This document shows, piece after piece, positions 16,196 to 24,187 of a stretch of 39,894 nt of DNA; position 1 is the stretch's first letter; each line of letters begins with the position of its first letter. The stretch is from the NCBI RefSeq assembly GCF_024171885.1, contig NZ_JAMTCP010000055.1, positions 1 to 39,894 on the forward strand, written 5' to 3'. A program made the translations under genes and the position numbers. This DNA comes from Streptoalloteichus tenebrarius. Lineage in GTDB: Bacteria > Actinomycetota > Actinomycetes > Mycobacteriales > Pseudonocardiaceae. The notes beneath the pieces are model-generated. The model was not told the DNA's origin. It did not search any database and saw nothing but the letters and a program-made list of their open reading frames with translations.

Positions 16196-16750
16196 CTATC
16201 GGGGGAGTTGGGACTCCACGGCCTGGGCGACGGCCATCGCGTCGGCGCAGGGGTCCTTCCCCGCGAACTTCCCGTGGTGGTAGGTCAACTCCACGTCGAT
16301 GCTTCCCCGGCCATAGGCGAAAGCCTGAGTGCACAGCCCGTGCCCCGATCCGCCCCTCACAACGATCCGTGCTCCAGGGCGCCCGTTGACCTTGTTGTCC
16401 TCGAACTCCGCGTACTTGTCCCTGTTGCCCCGGAGGCGGTCGAGGTCGATGTCCTCGTTCTTGGAGACCAAGACGACGAAGGGATCGCCCCGGTACTGGC
16501 AACCGACTCCGTTCAGGACCTTCTCGGGTTCCTTCGCGTTCGGCTGACCGAGGCCGAAGGACGTGGCCTTCTCCGGCGGGAGGAGGTCGCACGGGTTGAC
16601 CTCGCTGATGTCCTCGTGTCCACCCGCGGGGTTTGAGGACGCTCCTGGGGTGGTGGGTGTTCCACCGACCGCGCCACCACAACCGGTGAGGAGGAGAGCG
16701 GCCGCCGTGAGAAGGCAGGGGACCACGGAGCGGGTGTGGAGGTGACTCAT
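16196..16750 (-). CDS. DUF3558 lipoprotein, copy A
   Basis: The 184-residue lipoprotein has a signal peptide with lipobox LLTGC (Cys24) and then a Gly/Thr/Pro linker. The DUF3558 domain begins with VNPCDLLPPEKA and has GCQYRGDPF and GLCTQAFAYG. It ends in ELTYHHGKFAGKDPCADAM plus the AVAQAVESQLPR tail. Two cysteine pairs probably form disulphides outside the membrane. The function of DUF3558 is unknown. Its ATG overlaps the stop of the truncated WXG100-like remnant (ATGA), and it is a diverged paralogue of the protein at 17001-17555. Without a complete upstream gene its own promoter or read-through from the upstream unit would be needed. Confidence 0.9.
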   Translation of the reverse strand: MSHLHTRSVVPCLLTAAALLLTGCGGAVGGTPTTPGASSNPAGGHEDISEVNPCDLLPPEKATSFGLGQPNAKEPEKVLNGVGCQYRGDPFVVLVSKNEDIDLDRLRGNRDKYAEFEDNKVNGRPGARIVVRGGSGHGLCTQAFAYGRGSIDVELTYHHGKFAGKDPCADAMAVAQAVESQLPR

Positions 16751-16950
16751 CGGACGTCTCCTGGGAATCCGCGGCGCCCGTCCTCGTCAGCCTGCTGGTA
16801 CGCCCGGCCGGCCGCCTCGAAGGTCCTGGCCATGTTCTCCAGGATGTCCTGGGCCTTCCGGAGCAGGGGGATGAGGGACGGGGGTCCGCCGTCGACCTTC
16901 TTCGCGAACTTGTCCGCGAGTTGCTCACCGATGCGGCACTCGCCGAGGTC
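16747..16950 (-). pseudogene. Beheaded copy of the WXG100-like gene
   Basis: From GECRIGEQLADKFAKK to the stop this frame is nearly identical to the last 66 residues of the gene at 17552-17965, including LLRKAQDILENMARTFEAAG and the YQQAD motif. The N-terminal half is absent: upstream of the joint the sequence is the duplicated 3' flank of the lipoprotein gene. No plausible in-frame start is seen at the joint. It is best read as a remnant of the 805-bp duplication, though the frame is intact to its end and could still help couple translation to the downstream lipoprotein. Confidence 0.8.
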
Positions 16951-17000
16951 TTGGACCAGGCCGACTTCGACCAGTGGCAGCCGGAACGTCTGTCGGCTCG

Positions 17001-17555
17001 CTATCGGGGGAGTTGGGACTCCACGGTCTGGGCGACGGCCATCGCGTCGGCGCAGGGGTCCTTCCCCGCGAACTTCCCGTGGTGATAGGTCAACTCCACG
17101 GCAATGGTGCCCTTCCCGTAGCTGAACTGTTGTGCGCACACGCCGTTGCCCGCGCCACCACCGACGACGACCAGCGCGCCGGTTCGTCCGTTGACCCGGT
17201 TCTCCTCGAACCGGTCGTAGGTGTGCCGGATCTTCCTGAAGTCGTCCAGGGCGAGGTTGTCGTTCCTGACCAGCCAGACGGTGAAGGGATCTCCCGGGTA
17301 GCGGCAGCCCATTCCCTTCAGTCGCTCCTCGGGTTCGGCGCGCGCGGGTTGCCTGAGACCGAAGGGCTCCGCCTTGCCGGCGGGCAGGAGCGCACAGGGA
17401 TTGACCTTGGTGATCTCCTCCTCGGCCCGGGCGCCGTCAGTGGACCGATCGGGAGTGGTGGGAGTGCCGCCGACCGCGCCTCCACACCCCACGAGGGCGA
17501 GAACGGAGACGGCGGTCAGCGCGGTGCGGGTGGTTCGGGCCGTGGCCTGGCTCAT
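17001..17555 (-). CDS. DUF3558 lipoprotein, copy B
   Basis: The 184-residue lipoprotein has signal peptide and lipobox ALVGC, then GGAVGGTPTTP, which is identical in copy A. DUF3558 landmarks are VNPCALLPAGKA, GCRYPGDPF, GVCAQQFSYG and the shared tail HHGKFAGKDPCADAMAVAQ. It is predicted to be anchored to the outside of the cytoplasmic membrane; its role is unknown. The ATG overlaps the TGA of the WXG100-like gene (ATGA), so the two are co-translated. The middle section differs strongly from copy A, but both ends are almost the same. Confidence 0.9.
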   Translation of the reverse strand: MSQATARTTRTALTAVSVLALVGCGGAVGGTPTTPDRSTDGARAEEEITKVNPCALLPAGKAEPFGLRQPARAEPEERLKGMGCRYPGDPFTVWLVRNDNLALDDFRKIRHTYDRFEENRVNGRTGALVVVGGGAGNGVCAQQFSYGKGTIAVELTYHHGKFAGKDPCADAMAVAQTVESQLPR

Positions 17556-17965
17556 TCGTCGCCCCTGGAGAACGCCCGGCGGTTGTCGTCGTCCGCTTGG
17601 TGGTAGGCCCGTCCGGCGGCCTCGAAGGTGCGGGCCATGTTCTCCAGGATGTCCTGGGCCTTCCGGAGGAGGGGGATGAGGGACGTGGGTCCGCCGTCGG
17701 CCTTCTTCGCGAACTTGTCCGCGAGTTGCTCACCGATGCGGCACTCGCCGAATCCGCTCGTCCTCTGGAGGTTCTGAGCGTCCTCCAGGGCTTCGTTGAG
17801 CCGGTCCTTGTGGTCCCGGCAGGCTTTCGCCGCGTTGGTCGCGGCCTCGGGGGTGACGCGGAAACCACCCGAGGTGACCGCCGCGTCGAGATCGGCCTGT
17901 TGTCGCCGGATGCCACTCAGCATCGACGCGGCCTGTTGGAAGTCGTCCGAACTCGGGTTGGCCAT
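17552..17965 (-). CDS. WXG100-like type VII secretion target candidate
   Basis: The 137-residue helical protein starts MANPSSDDFQQAASML. Two long helices are separated by a turn around SGGFRVTPEAA. It lacks a strict WXG, but the helical hairpin and size fit the WXG100/ESX-substrate superfamily. The C-terminal helix AAGRAYHQADDDNRRAF contains YHQAD, matching the YxxxD/E secretion signal of type VII substrates. It is followed without a gap by a DUF3558 lipoprotein gene, a pairing that suggests export or function at the cell envelope. No ESX machinery genes are in this window. Family assignment is by eye. Confidence 0.78.
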   Translation of the reverse strand: MANPSSDDFQQAASMLSGIRRQQADLDAAVTSGGFRVTPEAATNAAKACRDHKDRLNEALEDAQNLQRTSGFGECRIGEQLADKFAKKADGGPTSLIPLLRKAQDILENMARTFEAAGRAYHQADDDNRRAFSRGDE

Positions 17966-18098
17966 CGTGTCTCCTCGACCCCGTCGCTCATGTCACGCGC
18001 CCGCACAACCGTGTGCGCGTGATCGGCACGCCGAGGGGAGGAGGGCTTCGAACCTACGAGGGTGGGACGTCCCGAAGCGGTGGGCGAGGGGCATGGAA

Positions 18099-18140
18099 CA
18101 CCTCCGGCCGACGATCATTGATCATCGCCGACCGGAGGTG
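18099..18140. terminator. Long hairpin after the membrane protein gene
   Basis: CACCTCCGG...CGACGAT pairs with ATCGCCGACCGGAGGTG through about 17 bp with one mismatch. It lies just past the minus-strand stop at 18171 and separates it from the WXG100-like gene downstream. Confidence 0.75.
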
Positions 18141-18170
18141 CCAGGCCTGTGCCCCGAAGGGACGAGGCGT

Positions 18171-18674
18171 TCAGTTCCGCGGTTGGACCAGGTACGCGCG
18201 CTCGCCGGGCGCCCACTGGAACACCCCGCCGCCCGTCCGGACGTGGACCGGTCCGCCCGGCGCTCCGTCGACCGCCACCACCTCGCCCACGGGGCCGATC
18301 GGGCCGAACAGCCGCACCCACTGGCCCGGCCGCAGGTCGAGTGGGTCCACCCGGCCGAGTGGCCGGACGTGGGAGGCGGGACGCAGCCGCGCCGTGACCA
18401 GCTTCCACAGCCCGTAGACGGCGACTCCGCCCGGGATGGACAGCAGGGACACCGTGCCGGTGGGCAGGGCGGTGATCAGCAGTAGCCAGGCCGCCACCCC
18501 CGCGAGCGCCGCGGAGCTGACCACCCGGCCGCCGATCACGATCCACCCGGTGGTGCGGACCGTGCCGTCGGCGAGCAGGCCGCGCGGGCGGGGGACCGAC
18601 GGGAGCGTCTGGGTCGCGGTCTCCACGACGGGCATCCGCGCGGTCGTCGGGTCGGGAACGTGGTTCGTCGTCAT
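18171..18674 (-). CDS. Membrane protein with soluble C-terminal domain, unknown function
   Basis: The 167-residue protein has a Thr/Pro-rich cytosolic N-terminus of about 40 residues. Two membrane helices follow (about 43-67, VSSAALAGVAAWLLLITAL, and about 74-92). A C-terminal soluble domain of about 70 residues then has DPLDLRPGQWVRLFGPIGPV and later a VRTGGGVFQWAPGE strand pair. The C-terminal part looks like a small beta barrel, as in NfeD/OB-like membrane-associated domains, but this is a guess. It is followed by the hairpin at 18099-18140. The gene upstream on the same strand starts only a few bases away, so they are likely co-transcribed. Confidence 0.75.
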   Translation of the reverse strand: MTTNHVPDPTTARMPVVETATQTLPSVPRPRGLLADGTVRTTGWIVIGGRVVSSAALAGVAAWLLLITALPTGTVSLLSIPGGVAVYGLWKLVTARLRPASHVRPLGRVDPLDLRPGQWVRLFGPIGPVGEVVAVDGAPGGPVHVRTGGGVFQWAPGERAYLVQPRN

Positions 18675-18678
18675 CGCC

Positions 18679-19215
18679 TCAGCCCTGCTTCCAGCGCAGC
18701 TTGCCCTTGCTGTCCGGCGCGCACACCATCGGCGTGCCCTTCGAGGTGACGCCCCTGGCGCCCTCGGGGGAGCAGAACGCCCCCGGGTGCACGACCGGTC
18801 CCGTGCCGCCGCTGTGGTCGTCGTCCTGCTGCGGCGGCGGGTTGTGCGTGGGCTGGGGCGGCGGCGGGGCCGGCGGGGTGGTGACCGGCGGCTGCGCCGT
18901 CGGCTCCGGTGTCGGCTCCGGCGTGGTCGTCGGCGGTGCCGTGGTGGTCGGCGGTGCCGTGGTGGTCGTCGTGGTGGGGGCCGAGGTCGTGGTCTCGGTC
19001 GTCGTGGTCGTCGACGAGACGGTCGTCGTGGTGGGGGCCGTGCTGGTCGTGCTCGGCGCCGGGGACGCCGGCGGCGGCGCCTTGCCGGCCGCCGCGATCA
19101 TCAACGCGACGAACAGCCCCACCACGGACGCCCCGGCGCGTTGCCAGAGCGGCGCCTTCCACCACCATCGTCGCAGCCCGTCGGGCTGCCGGGCCTGTTC
19201 CACCGCGACCGGCAA
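18679..19215 (-). CDS. Membrane-anchored Thr/Pro-rich protein with C-terminal mini-domain
   Basis: The 178-residue protein uses a TTG start at 19215, chosen because GGGAGG lies five bases before it. A cationic N-terminus with WWW is followed by one membrane helix (about residues 28-44). A long Thr/Pro linker (about 50-130) follows, rich in TTTT and PTP runs. The C-terminal 30 residues form a compact two-cysteine module: AFCSPEGARGVTSKGTPMVC and on to LRWKQG. The module resembles small extracellular domains common at the end of actinobacterial envelope proteins. Role unknown; the linker suggests it spans the peptidoglycan. It neighbours a membrane protein and a DUF4232 lipoprotein on the same strand. 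Confidence 0.8.
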   Translation of the reverse strand: MPVAVEQARQPDGLRRWWWKAPLWQRAGASVVGLFVALMIAAAGKAPPPASPAPSTTSTAPTTTTVSSTTTTTETTTSAPTTTTTTAPPTTTAPPTTTPEPTPEPTAQPPVTTPPAPPPPQPTHNPPPQQDDDHSGGTGPVVHPGAFCSPEGARGVTSKGTPMVCAPDSKGKLRWKQG

Positions 19216-19290
19216 GCGTGCCTCCCTCGTCCTGGACGAGGGGGTGATCGGCCCTCACCCGGTCGGTGTTACGGGTGAGGGCCGACCGGC

Positions 19291-19899
19291 CTACAGCGGG
19301 AAGAACGCGCTGGTCGAGATCCTGCCGTGCTGGCAGACCGGGCCGTAGGACCACGTCACGGTGAAGGGCTGGGTCTCGTCCGGCGGGATCACCGCGATCT
19401 CGGCCGGCTCGGGCTGACACGGGCGGTCCTCCGGCTCGCCGGCCCCGGGCACGACGCCCCAGCGCAGGTTCGCCGCGGCCCGCCCGCCCGGCGCCAGCCG
19501 GACGAACTGCGGCCCCGGGTTGTCCGCCCGCTCCACGTTCGTCGCCAGCGGCGAGCGGTCCTTCCCCCGCAGCTCCATCCCCGCGTACCCCTGGAGGGTG
19601 CAGGGACGGTCACCGGTGTTGGTCACGACCAGTCGCGCGTAGCGGTTGCCCGCGCCCGAGTCCTGCATCTCGACCACGCCGCTCAGCGTGCGCGCGTCGC
19701 ACCGCCCCTCGCTGGCGCGCGAGGTCGGGGCCGGCCCGCCGTCCGGCGCGGTCGTCGGACCGGAGCCCCCGGTCGCCGTGGTGGTTCCCCCGCCGCCGGT
19801 GGTGGTCACCGTCGGCGGCGCGGTGTCGGCCGGTGGGCGGTCGGGTCCGCACCCCGCGAGTGCGAGTCCTGCTAACAGAATCGTCAAGGTCGGCTTCAA
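19291..19899 (-). CDS. DUF4232 lipoprotein
   Basis: The protein has 202 residues from TTG 19899; GGAGGT lies seven bases before it, which makes the GTG at 19908 unlikely. The signal peptide has lipobox ALAGC (LTILLAGLALAGC). A Thr/Gly/Pro linker precedes a beta-sandwich domain with YARLVVTNTGDRPCTLQGYA and GGRAAANLRWGVV, the hallmarks of DUF4232. It ends ISTSAFFPL. Two cysteine pairs are likely oxidised. The domain is common in secreted actinobacterial lipoproteins of unknown role. Confidence 0.88.
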   Translation of the reverse strand: MKPTLTILLAGLALAGCGPDRPPADTAPPTVTTTGGGGTTTATGGSGPTTAPDGGPAPTSRASEGRCDARTLSGVVEMQDSGAGNRYARLVVTNTGDRPCTLQGYAGMELRGKDRSPLATNVERADNPGPQFVRLAPGGRAAANLRWGVVPGAGEPEDRPCQPEPAEIAVIPPDETQPFTVTWSYGPVCQHGRISTSAFFPL

Positions 19900-20010
19900 C
19901 GCGACCACCTCCAGTCACCGGGGGTTCCCGCCGTGGCGCGGTTTCCCACCTCCAGGACGTGTGACGTGGGGCGAAGTACGCCGAAAACCGGGGAAAACAC
20001 TCGAAAGGCC

Positions 20011-21009
20011 TCAGGTGACCGGCCATCCGTGGGGTAGCGCGGGCATGCGATGGAGGTCGTCCAGGTTGGTCCAGACGTAGGTCCAGCAGACGGAGCCGTC
20101 GGGCAGGCGGACGCGGACGCGGCGGAACTCCTCGCCCTCGTAGCGGTCGAGCCGGGGCAGGGCCGCGGCCGGGTCCCGGAGGGTCAGCACCTGGCCGGGC
20201 ACGAGGTCGTCGCTGTCCAACCGCAGCGCCGGGTAGCCGCGCCCGGTGTCGTGCACGACGCCGGGCAGCGTGGCGGGCCGACCGGGGCCGACGACGAACG
20301 GAGCCAGCAGCGGCCACCCGGCCGCGCCGGGCTGGAGGGTCCCGTAGACGAAGAGCCGGTCCGGCCACTCGTCGGCGCGCGGTGGTCCGTCCACTTCGGA
20401 CACATCAAGCCCGTCCGGTCCCGCTTCGCCGCGCAGCGCCAGCGCGTCCGACTGTCCAATGTCGACACATCGGACCGGTCGGCCGTCGACGAGCAGCGGG
20501 AGCCGCACCTGGCTGGCGGCCGTGTACGCCCAGGGCGCGTCGACCGTCGCGCCGTCCTCCAACACGACGCGCCCGGTCCGCACCCTGGCCAGCCGGTAGC
20601 GCTCGCCCCGCCCCTCGCACCGGTCGAGCGCCAGCACCTGCTCCGGCGTGGCCAGCCAGACCGCGTGGCTCTCCACCGCCCCTGGGCGGGCGCAGAGCGT
20701 GGCCGGGCGCTGCCCGTCCCTGGCCCTGAGCCCGGCGGCCCACACGGCGGCGAGGTCGTAGGTCGTCGCCCTGATCAGGACGACCGGGCCGGGAAGGCCG
20801 AGGTGCTCGCGCAGCCAGGTGAGCTTGGCCGGGTTGCGGTTGGAGCCGTACGTGAGCAACGGGACGCGCGCCGCGACCGGCGGGGCGTCCCGTTCGGCGA
20901 GCCAGTCGTCCAGGTCGCGCCGGCCGACCCGCCATCCGGCGCAGGCGGCCTGGTCCGGCCGGAGGGGCCAGCCCCTGCCGCCGTGGTGGACGTACGAGTG
21001 GCCGGGCAC
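20011..21009 (-). CDS. Protein with two gamma-glutamylcyclotransferase-like domains
   Basis: The protein has about 332 residues from GTG 21009; an in-frame GTG at 21072 would add 21. There are two GGCT/AIG2-like units. Unit 1 (about 45-150) has LLTYGSNRNPAKL and LALDRCEGRGERY. Unit 2 (about 215-320) has LFVYGTLQPGAAGWPLL, GYPALRL and LPRLDRYEGEEFRRV. Each has the YGS/YGT glycine loop that binds the substrate and the LDRxEG helix. Family enzymes release 5-oxoproline from gamma-glutamyl amines or peptides. Two tandem units in one chain are unusual. The 5' ends of this gene and mtnA face each other within about 75 bp. No clear ribosome site is seen, so it may be leaderless, with TACCCT in front as a -10. 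Confidence 0.82.
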   Translation of the reverse strand: MPGHSYVHHGGRGWPLRPDQAACAGWRVGRRDLDDWLAERDAPPVAARVPLLTYGSNRNPAKLTWLREHLGLPGPVVLIRATTYDLAAVWAAGLRARDGQRPATLCARPGAVESHAVWLATPEQVLALDRCEGRGERYRLARVRTGRVVLEDGATVDAPWAYTAASQVRLPLLVDGRPVRCVDIGQSDALALRGEAGPDGLDVSEVDGPPRADEWPDRLFVYGTLQPGAAGWPLLAPFVVGPGRPATLPGVVHDTGRGYPALRLDSDDLVPGQVLTLRDPAAALPRLDRYEGEEFRRVRVRLPDGSVCWTYVWTNLDDLHRMPALPHGWPVT

Positions 21010-21084
21010 ACTGCCAGGGTAGGGGTCGGCCGGATGCTCGGCATCGACGAACGGCGCGACCACGACCGACACGGTAGGAAGACG

Positions 21085-22098
21085 GTGGACGGCCGAACCA
21101 TGGAATGGGTGGATGGTCACATCCTGACCATCGACCAGACGAGACTGCCCGAGATCACCCCGTTGCGACTGTCCACAGTGGACGACGTCGTGGACGCGAT
21201 CCGCCGCCTCGCGGTGCGCGGCGCCCCGCTGATCGGCGTGACCGGCGCGCTCGGCGTCGCGCTCGCCGCGCGGCACGCCGCCGAGGGCGGCTACGAGCCG
21301 CGCCGCGTCCGCGCCGACGCCGAACGCATCGCCTCCGCCCGCCCCACGGCGGTGAACCTGCGCTGGGCGGTGAACCAGGTGCTGCCGCACGTCGAGGCCG
21401 GCCCGGACGCGGTGCTCGCCGCCGCGCTGGAGCTGCTGGAGGCGGACGTGCGCACCAACGAGGCGCTCGCCCGCCGGGGCGCCGCGCTGCTGCGCGAGCT
21501 GGTGGGCGACCGGCCGATGAGCCTGCACACGCACTGCCACACCGGCGCGTTCGCGTGCGTCGCCTGGGGCACGGCGTTGGGCATCGTGCGCGCGCTGCAC
21601 GAGGACGGCCTGGTGCGCCAGGTGCTCGCCGACGAGACCCGGCCGCTGCTCCAGGGCGCCCGGATCACCGCGACCGAGCTGTCCCGCATGGGCGTCGACC
21701 ACCGCGTGGTGGTCGACGGCGCGGGCCCCGGCCTGATCGCCAGGGGCCTGGTCGACGCGGTGGTCGTCGGGGCCGACCGCGTCGCGGCCAACGGCGACGT
21801 GGCCAACAAGGTCGGCACCTACCCGCTGGCCCTGGCCGCGGCCCGCGCCGGCGTCCCGTTCGTGGTGGCCGCGCCCGAGTCGACGGTCGACCCGGACACG
21901 CCGGACGGCGCGGCGATCGAGATCGAGGAGCGGGACGGCGACGAGGTGCTCGCCTTCGCCGGGCGTCGCACGACGCCCGAGGGCAGCGGCGCGCTCAACC
22001 CCGCCTTCGACGTCACGCCGGCCGACCTGGTCACCGCCGTCGTCACCGAGAAGCGCGTGGTGCGGCCCGCCGCCGGCGAGCGGATGGCGGGCGAGTAG
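21085..22098 (+). CDS. mtnA: S-methyl-5-thioribose-1-phosphate isomerase MtnA
   Basis: The enzyme converts methylthioribose-1-phosphate to methylthioribulose-1-phosphate in methionine salvage. The 337-residue protein has EWVDGHILTIDQTRLPE at its start, RGAPLIGVTGALGVAL, the catalytic cysteine region LHTHCHTGAFA and the catalytic-aspartate motif VVVGADRVAANGDVANKVGT. This spacing is that of MtnA rather than of eIF2B. GTG 21085 with AGGAAG nearby is chosen over ATG 21100 because family alignment includes the residues before it. It would recycle the methylthioadenosine made by the SpeE encoded at 27543. The other salvage genes are not in the window. A strong hairpin follows. Confidence 0.94.
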   Translation: MDGRTMEWVDGHILTIDQTRLPEITPLRLSTVDDVVDAIRRLAVRGAPLIGVTGALGVALAARHAAEGGYEPRRVRADAERIASARPTAVNLRWAVNQVLPHVEAGPDAVLAAALELLEADVRTNEALARRGAALLRELVGDRPMSLHTHCHTGAFACVAWGTALGIVRALHEDGLVRQVLADETRPLLQGARITATELSRMGVDHRVVVDGAGPGLIARGLVDAVVVGADRVAANGDVANKVGTYPLALAAARAGVPFVVAAPESTVDPDTPDGAAIEIEERDGDEVLAFAGRRTTPEGSGALNPAFDVTPADLVTAVVTEKRVVRPAAGERMAGE

Positions 22099-22115
22099 GC
22101 CCGGCGACCACCGGC

Positions 22116-22143
22116 CGGCCGGAGGCGGAGCCGCCTCCGGCCG
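22116..22143. terminator. Terminator of mtnA
   Basis: CGGCCGGAGGCGG pairs perfectly with CCGCCTCCGGCCG, 18 bp after the stop. A second smaller hairpin follows at 22141-22160. Confidence 0.8.
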
Positions 22144-22195
22144 ACCGGTCGCCCGGTCGGGAACACGGGCGCACCCCTCCGCGCTTGGTGAGAAT

Positions 22196-22915
22196 GTGAC
22201 AGTGGAGTTGGCTGAGTTCCCCGAGGACTGGTCGTCGGCCCTGGTGGTCGTGGCGCACCCCGACGACATGGAGTACGGCGGCGCGGCGGCCGTGGCGCGC
22301 TGGACGGCGCAGGGCAAGAAGGTCGTGTACCTGCTGGCCAGCCGGGGCGAGGCGGGCATCGACGGCATGGCGCCCGACGAGTGCGCCGAGGTGCGGGTGC
22401 GCGAGCAGGTCGCGAGCGCGGCCGAGGTGGGCGTGGACGTCGTGGAGTTCCTCGACCACCCCGACGGGATGATCGAGTACGGTCTGCCGCTGCGCAGGGA
22501 CGTGGCGCGGGCGATCCGGCGGCACCGCCCCGAGGTGGTGCTCGTGGTCAACCACCGCGAGACCTACGGCGGCACGTTCCTCAACATGGCCGACCACCGC
22601 GCCGTGGGGCAGGCCGGCATCGACGCGGTGCGCGACGCCGCCAACCGCTGGGTGTTCCGCGAGCTGGCCGACGAGGGCCTGGAGCCGTGGGATGGGGTCC
22701 GGCACCTCGCGGTGATCGCCTCGCCCGACGCCACCCACGCCGTCGACGTCACGGAGAGCTTCGAGGCAGGTGTGCGCTCGCTGCTGCACCACCGCGCCTA
22801 CCTCGACGGGCTGGGGCCGGACTGGCCGAAGCCGGAGGTGTTCCTCCGCCAGGGCGCGGAGCAGGTGGCCGAGCGCTTCGGCGGTCGGCTCGGCGTGTCC
22901 TTCGAAATGCTCTGA
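22196..22915 (+). CDS. PIG-L family N-acetylglucosaminyl deacetylase
   Basis: The 239-residue zinc hydrolase carries the PIG-L motif AHPDDMEYGGAAA (residues 17-29; His, Asp and Asp bind zinc) and the later MADHRAVGQAG histidine. Length and motifs match the LmbE/PIG-L superfamily, which includes MshB and Mca of mycothiol metabolism. It is shorter than MshB or Mca, and its true substrate cannot be read from sequence. The neighbouring mscR is a mycothiol-dependent enzyme, so a role in mycothiol or mycothiol-conjugate metabolism is possible. GTG 22196 follows GAGAAT closely, which would fit a leaderless transcript. Confidence 0.9.
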   Translation: MTVELAEFPEDWSSALVVVAHPDDMEYGGAAAVARWTAQGKKVVYLLASRGEAGIDGMAPDECAEVRVREQVASAAEVGVDVVEFLDHPDGMIEYGLPLRRDVARAIRRHRPEVVLVVNHRETYGGTFLNMADHRAVGQAGIDAVRDAANRWVFRELADEGLEPWDGVRHLAVIASPDATHAVDVTESFEAGVRSLLHHRAYLDGLGPDWPKPEVFLRQGAEQVAERFGGRLGVSFEML

Positions 22916-22991
22916 CGAACCGCTCCGACTCGGGACCACCGCCGGGCCCACGCGACCCGCGCGGGCGCGGCGGCGGCCTCCGGTCACCTGG

Positions 22992-24080
22992 TCAGTCGAA
23001 CAGGACGACGCTGCGCAGGACCTCGCCCCGCTCCATCCGCTCGAACGCGCCCTCGACGCCGTCGAGGGCGATCCGCTCCGAGACGAACCGCTCCAGCGGC
23101 AGCCGGCCCTGGAGGTGCAGGTCGACCAGGGTCGGGAAGTCCCGCTCCGGCAGGCAGTCGCCGTACCAGGAGGACTTCAGCGCGCCGCCCCGCGAGAAGA
23201 CGTCGAGCAGCGGCAGCTCGATCCGCATCTCCGGGGTGGGCACGCCGACGAGCACGACCGTGCCGGCCAGGTCGCGGGCGTAGAACGCCTGCCGCCACGT
23301 CTCCGGCCGGCCCACCGCGTCGATCACCACGTCCGCGCCGAACCCGCCGGTCAGCTCGCGGACGCGCTCCACGACGTCGCCCTCGCGGGCGTCGATCACG
23401 TCGGTCGCGCCGAAGTCCCTGGCCCACTCCAGCTTCCTGGGGTCGACGTCCACGCCGATGATCCGCGTCGCCCCCGCCAGTTGGGCGCCGGCGATCGCCG
23501 CGTCCCCGACGCCGCCGCAGCCGATCACCGCGACGCTGTCGCCCCTGCCCACCTCGCCGGTGTTGATGGCCGCGCCCAGCCCGGCCATCACCCCGCAGCC
23601 GAGCAGTCCCGCGACCTCGGGGGCCACCGCGCGGTCCACCTTGGTGCACTGTCCACTGTGGACAAGGGTGCGCTCGGCGAACGCGCCGATCCCCAGCGCC
23701 GGCGACAACGGCTGGCCCGAGGCCAGGGTCATGGGCTGGCTCGCGTTGAACGTCGAGAAGCAGTAGGCCGGCCGCCCGCGCCGGCAGGCGCGGCAGGTCC
23801 CGCACACCGCGCGCCAGTTGAGCACCACGAAGTCGCCGGGGGCCACGTTCGTCACCCCCTCGCCGACCTCGACCACCTCGCCGGCCGCCTCGTGCCCGAG
23901 CAGGTACGGGTAGTCGTCGCCGATCCCACCCTCCCGGTAGTGCAGGTCCGTGTGGCAGACCCCGCAGGCCAGCACCCGGACCACGGCCTCGCCGGGCCCG
24001 GGGTCGGGCACCACCACGGTGGTCACCTCGACCGGCTCGCCCCTGCCGCGCGCGACGACGCCGCGCACCTCGTGTGGCAT
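22992..24080 (-). CDS. mscR: S-(hydroxymethyl)mycothiol dehydrogenase MscR
   Basis: This 362-residue zinc-containing MDR dehydrogenase oxidises the adduct of formaldehyde and mycothiol and also acts on S-nitrosomycothiol. It has the catalytic-zinc cysteine in [15 protein letters not shown], the histidine in LGHEAAGEV and the structural-zinc cysteines in [16 protein letters not shown]. The NAD-binding [18 protein letters not shown] is followed by the acidic GVDVD end. [10 protein letters not shown] and [12 protein letters not shown] are characteristic of the mycothiol-specific type. ATG 24080 follows AAGGAGAGG. A TetR gene lies just upstream on the same strand. Its presence supports a mycothiol-producing actinobacterium. 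Confidence 0.94.
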   Translation of the reverse strand: MPHEVRGVVARGRGEPVEVTTVVVPDPGPGEAVVRVLACGVCHTDLHYREGGIGDDYPYLLGHEAAGEVVEVGEGVTNVAPGDFVVLNWRAVCGTCRACRRGRPAYCFSTFNASQPMTLASGQPLSPALGIGAFAERTLVHSGQCTKVDRAVAPEVAGLLGCGVMAGLGAAINTGEVGRGDSVAVIGCGGVGDAAIAGAQLAGATRIIGVDVDPRKLEWARDFGATDVIDAREGDVVERVRELTGGFGADVVIDAVGRPETWRQAFYARDLAGTVVLVGVPTPEMRIELPLLDVFSRGGALKSSWYGDCLPERDFPTLVDLHLQGRLPLERFVSERIALDGVEGAFERMERGEVLRSVVLFD

Positions 24081-24187
24081 GACCGCCTCTCCTTCCCTGG
24101 CTGCCCCCGGATCGGACGAGCCGGGGGCGCTCGCCGTCCACGATGATCTCCCGTGCCGGCCGGCCCTCCGCCGGAGCCCGGAGCGGT

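Larger units (their letters stand above)
16149..17758. repeat. Tandem duplication, two units of about 805 bp
   Basis: 16149-16953 and 16954-17758 are homologous at a constant offset of 805 bp. Each unit holds a DUF3558 lipoprotein gene and the 3' part of a WXG100-like gene. Unit 2 continues into the complete WXG100-like gene, whereas in unit 1 the gene is cut at the duplication joint near 16950. Sequence is nearly identical at the unit ends and much more divergent in the middle of the lipoprotein genes. Confidence 0.85.
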
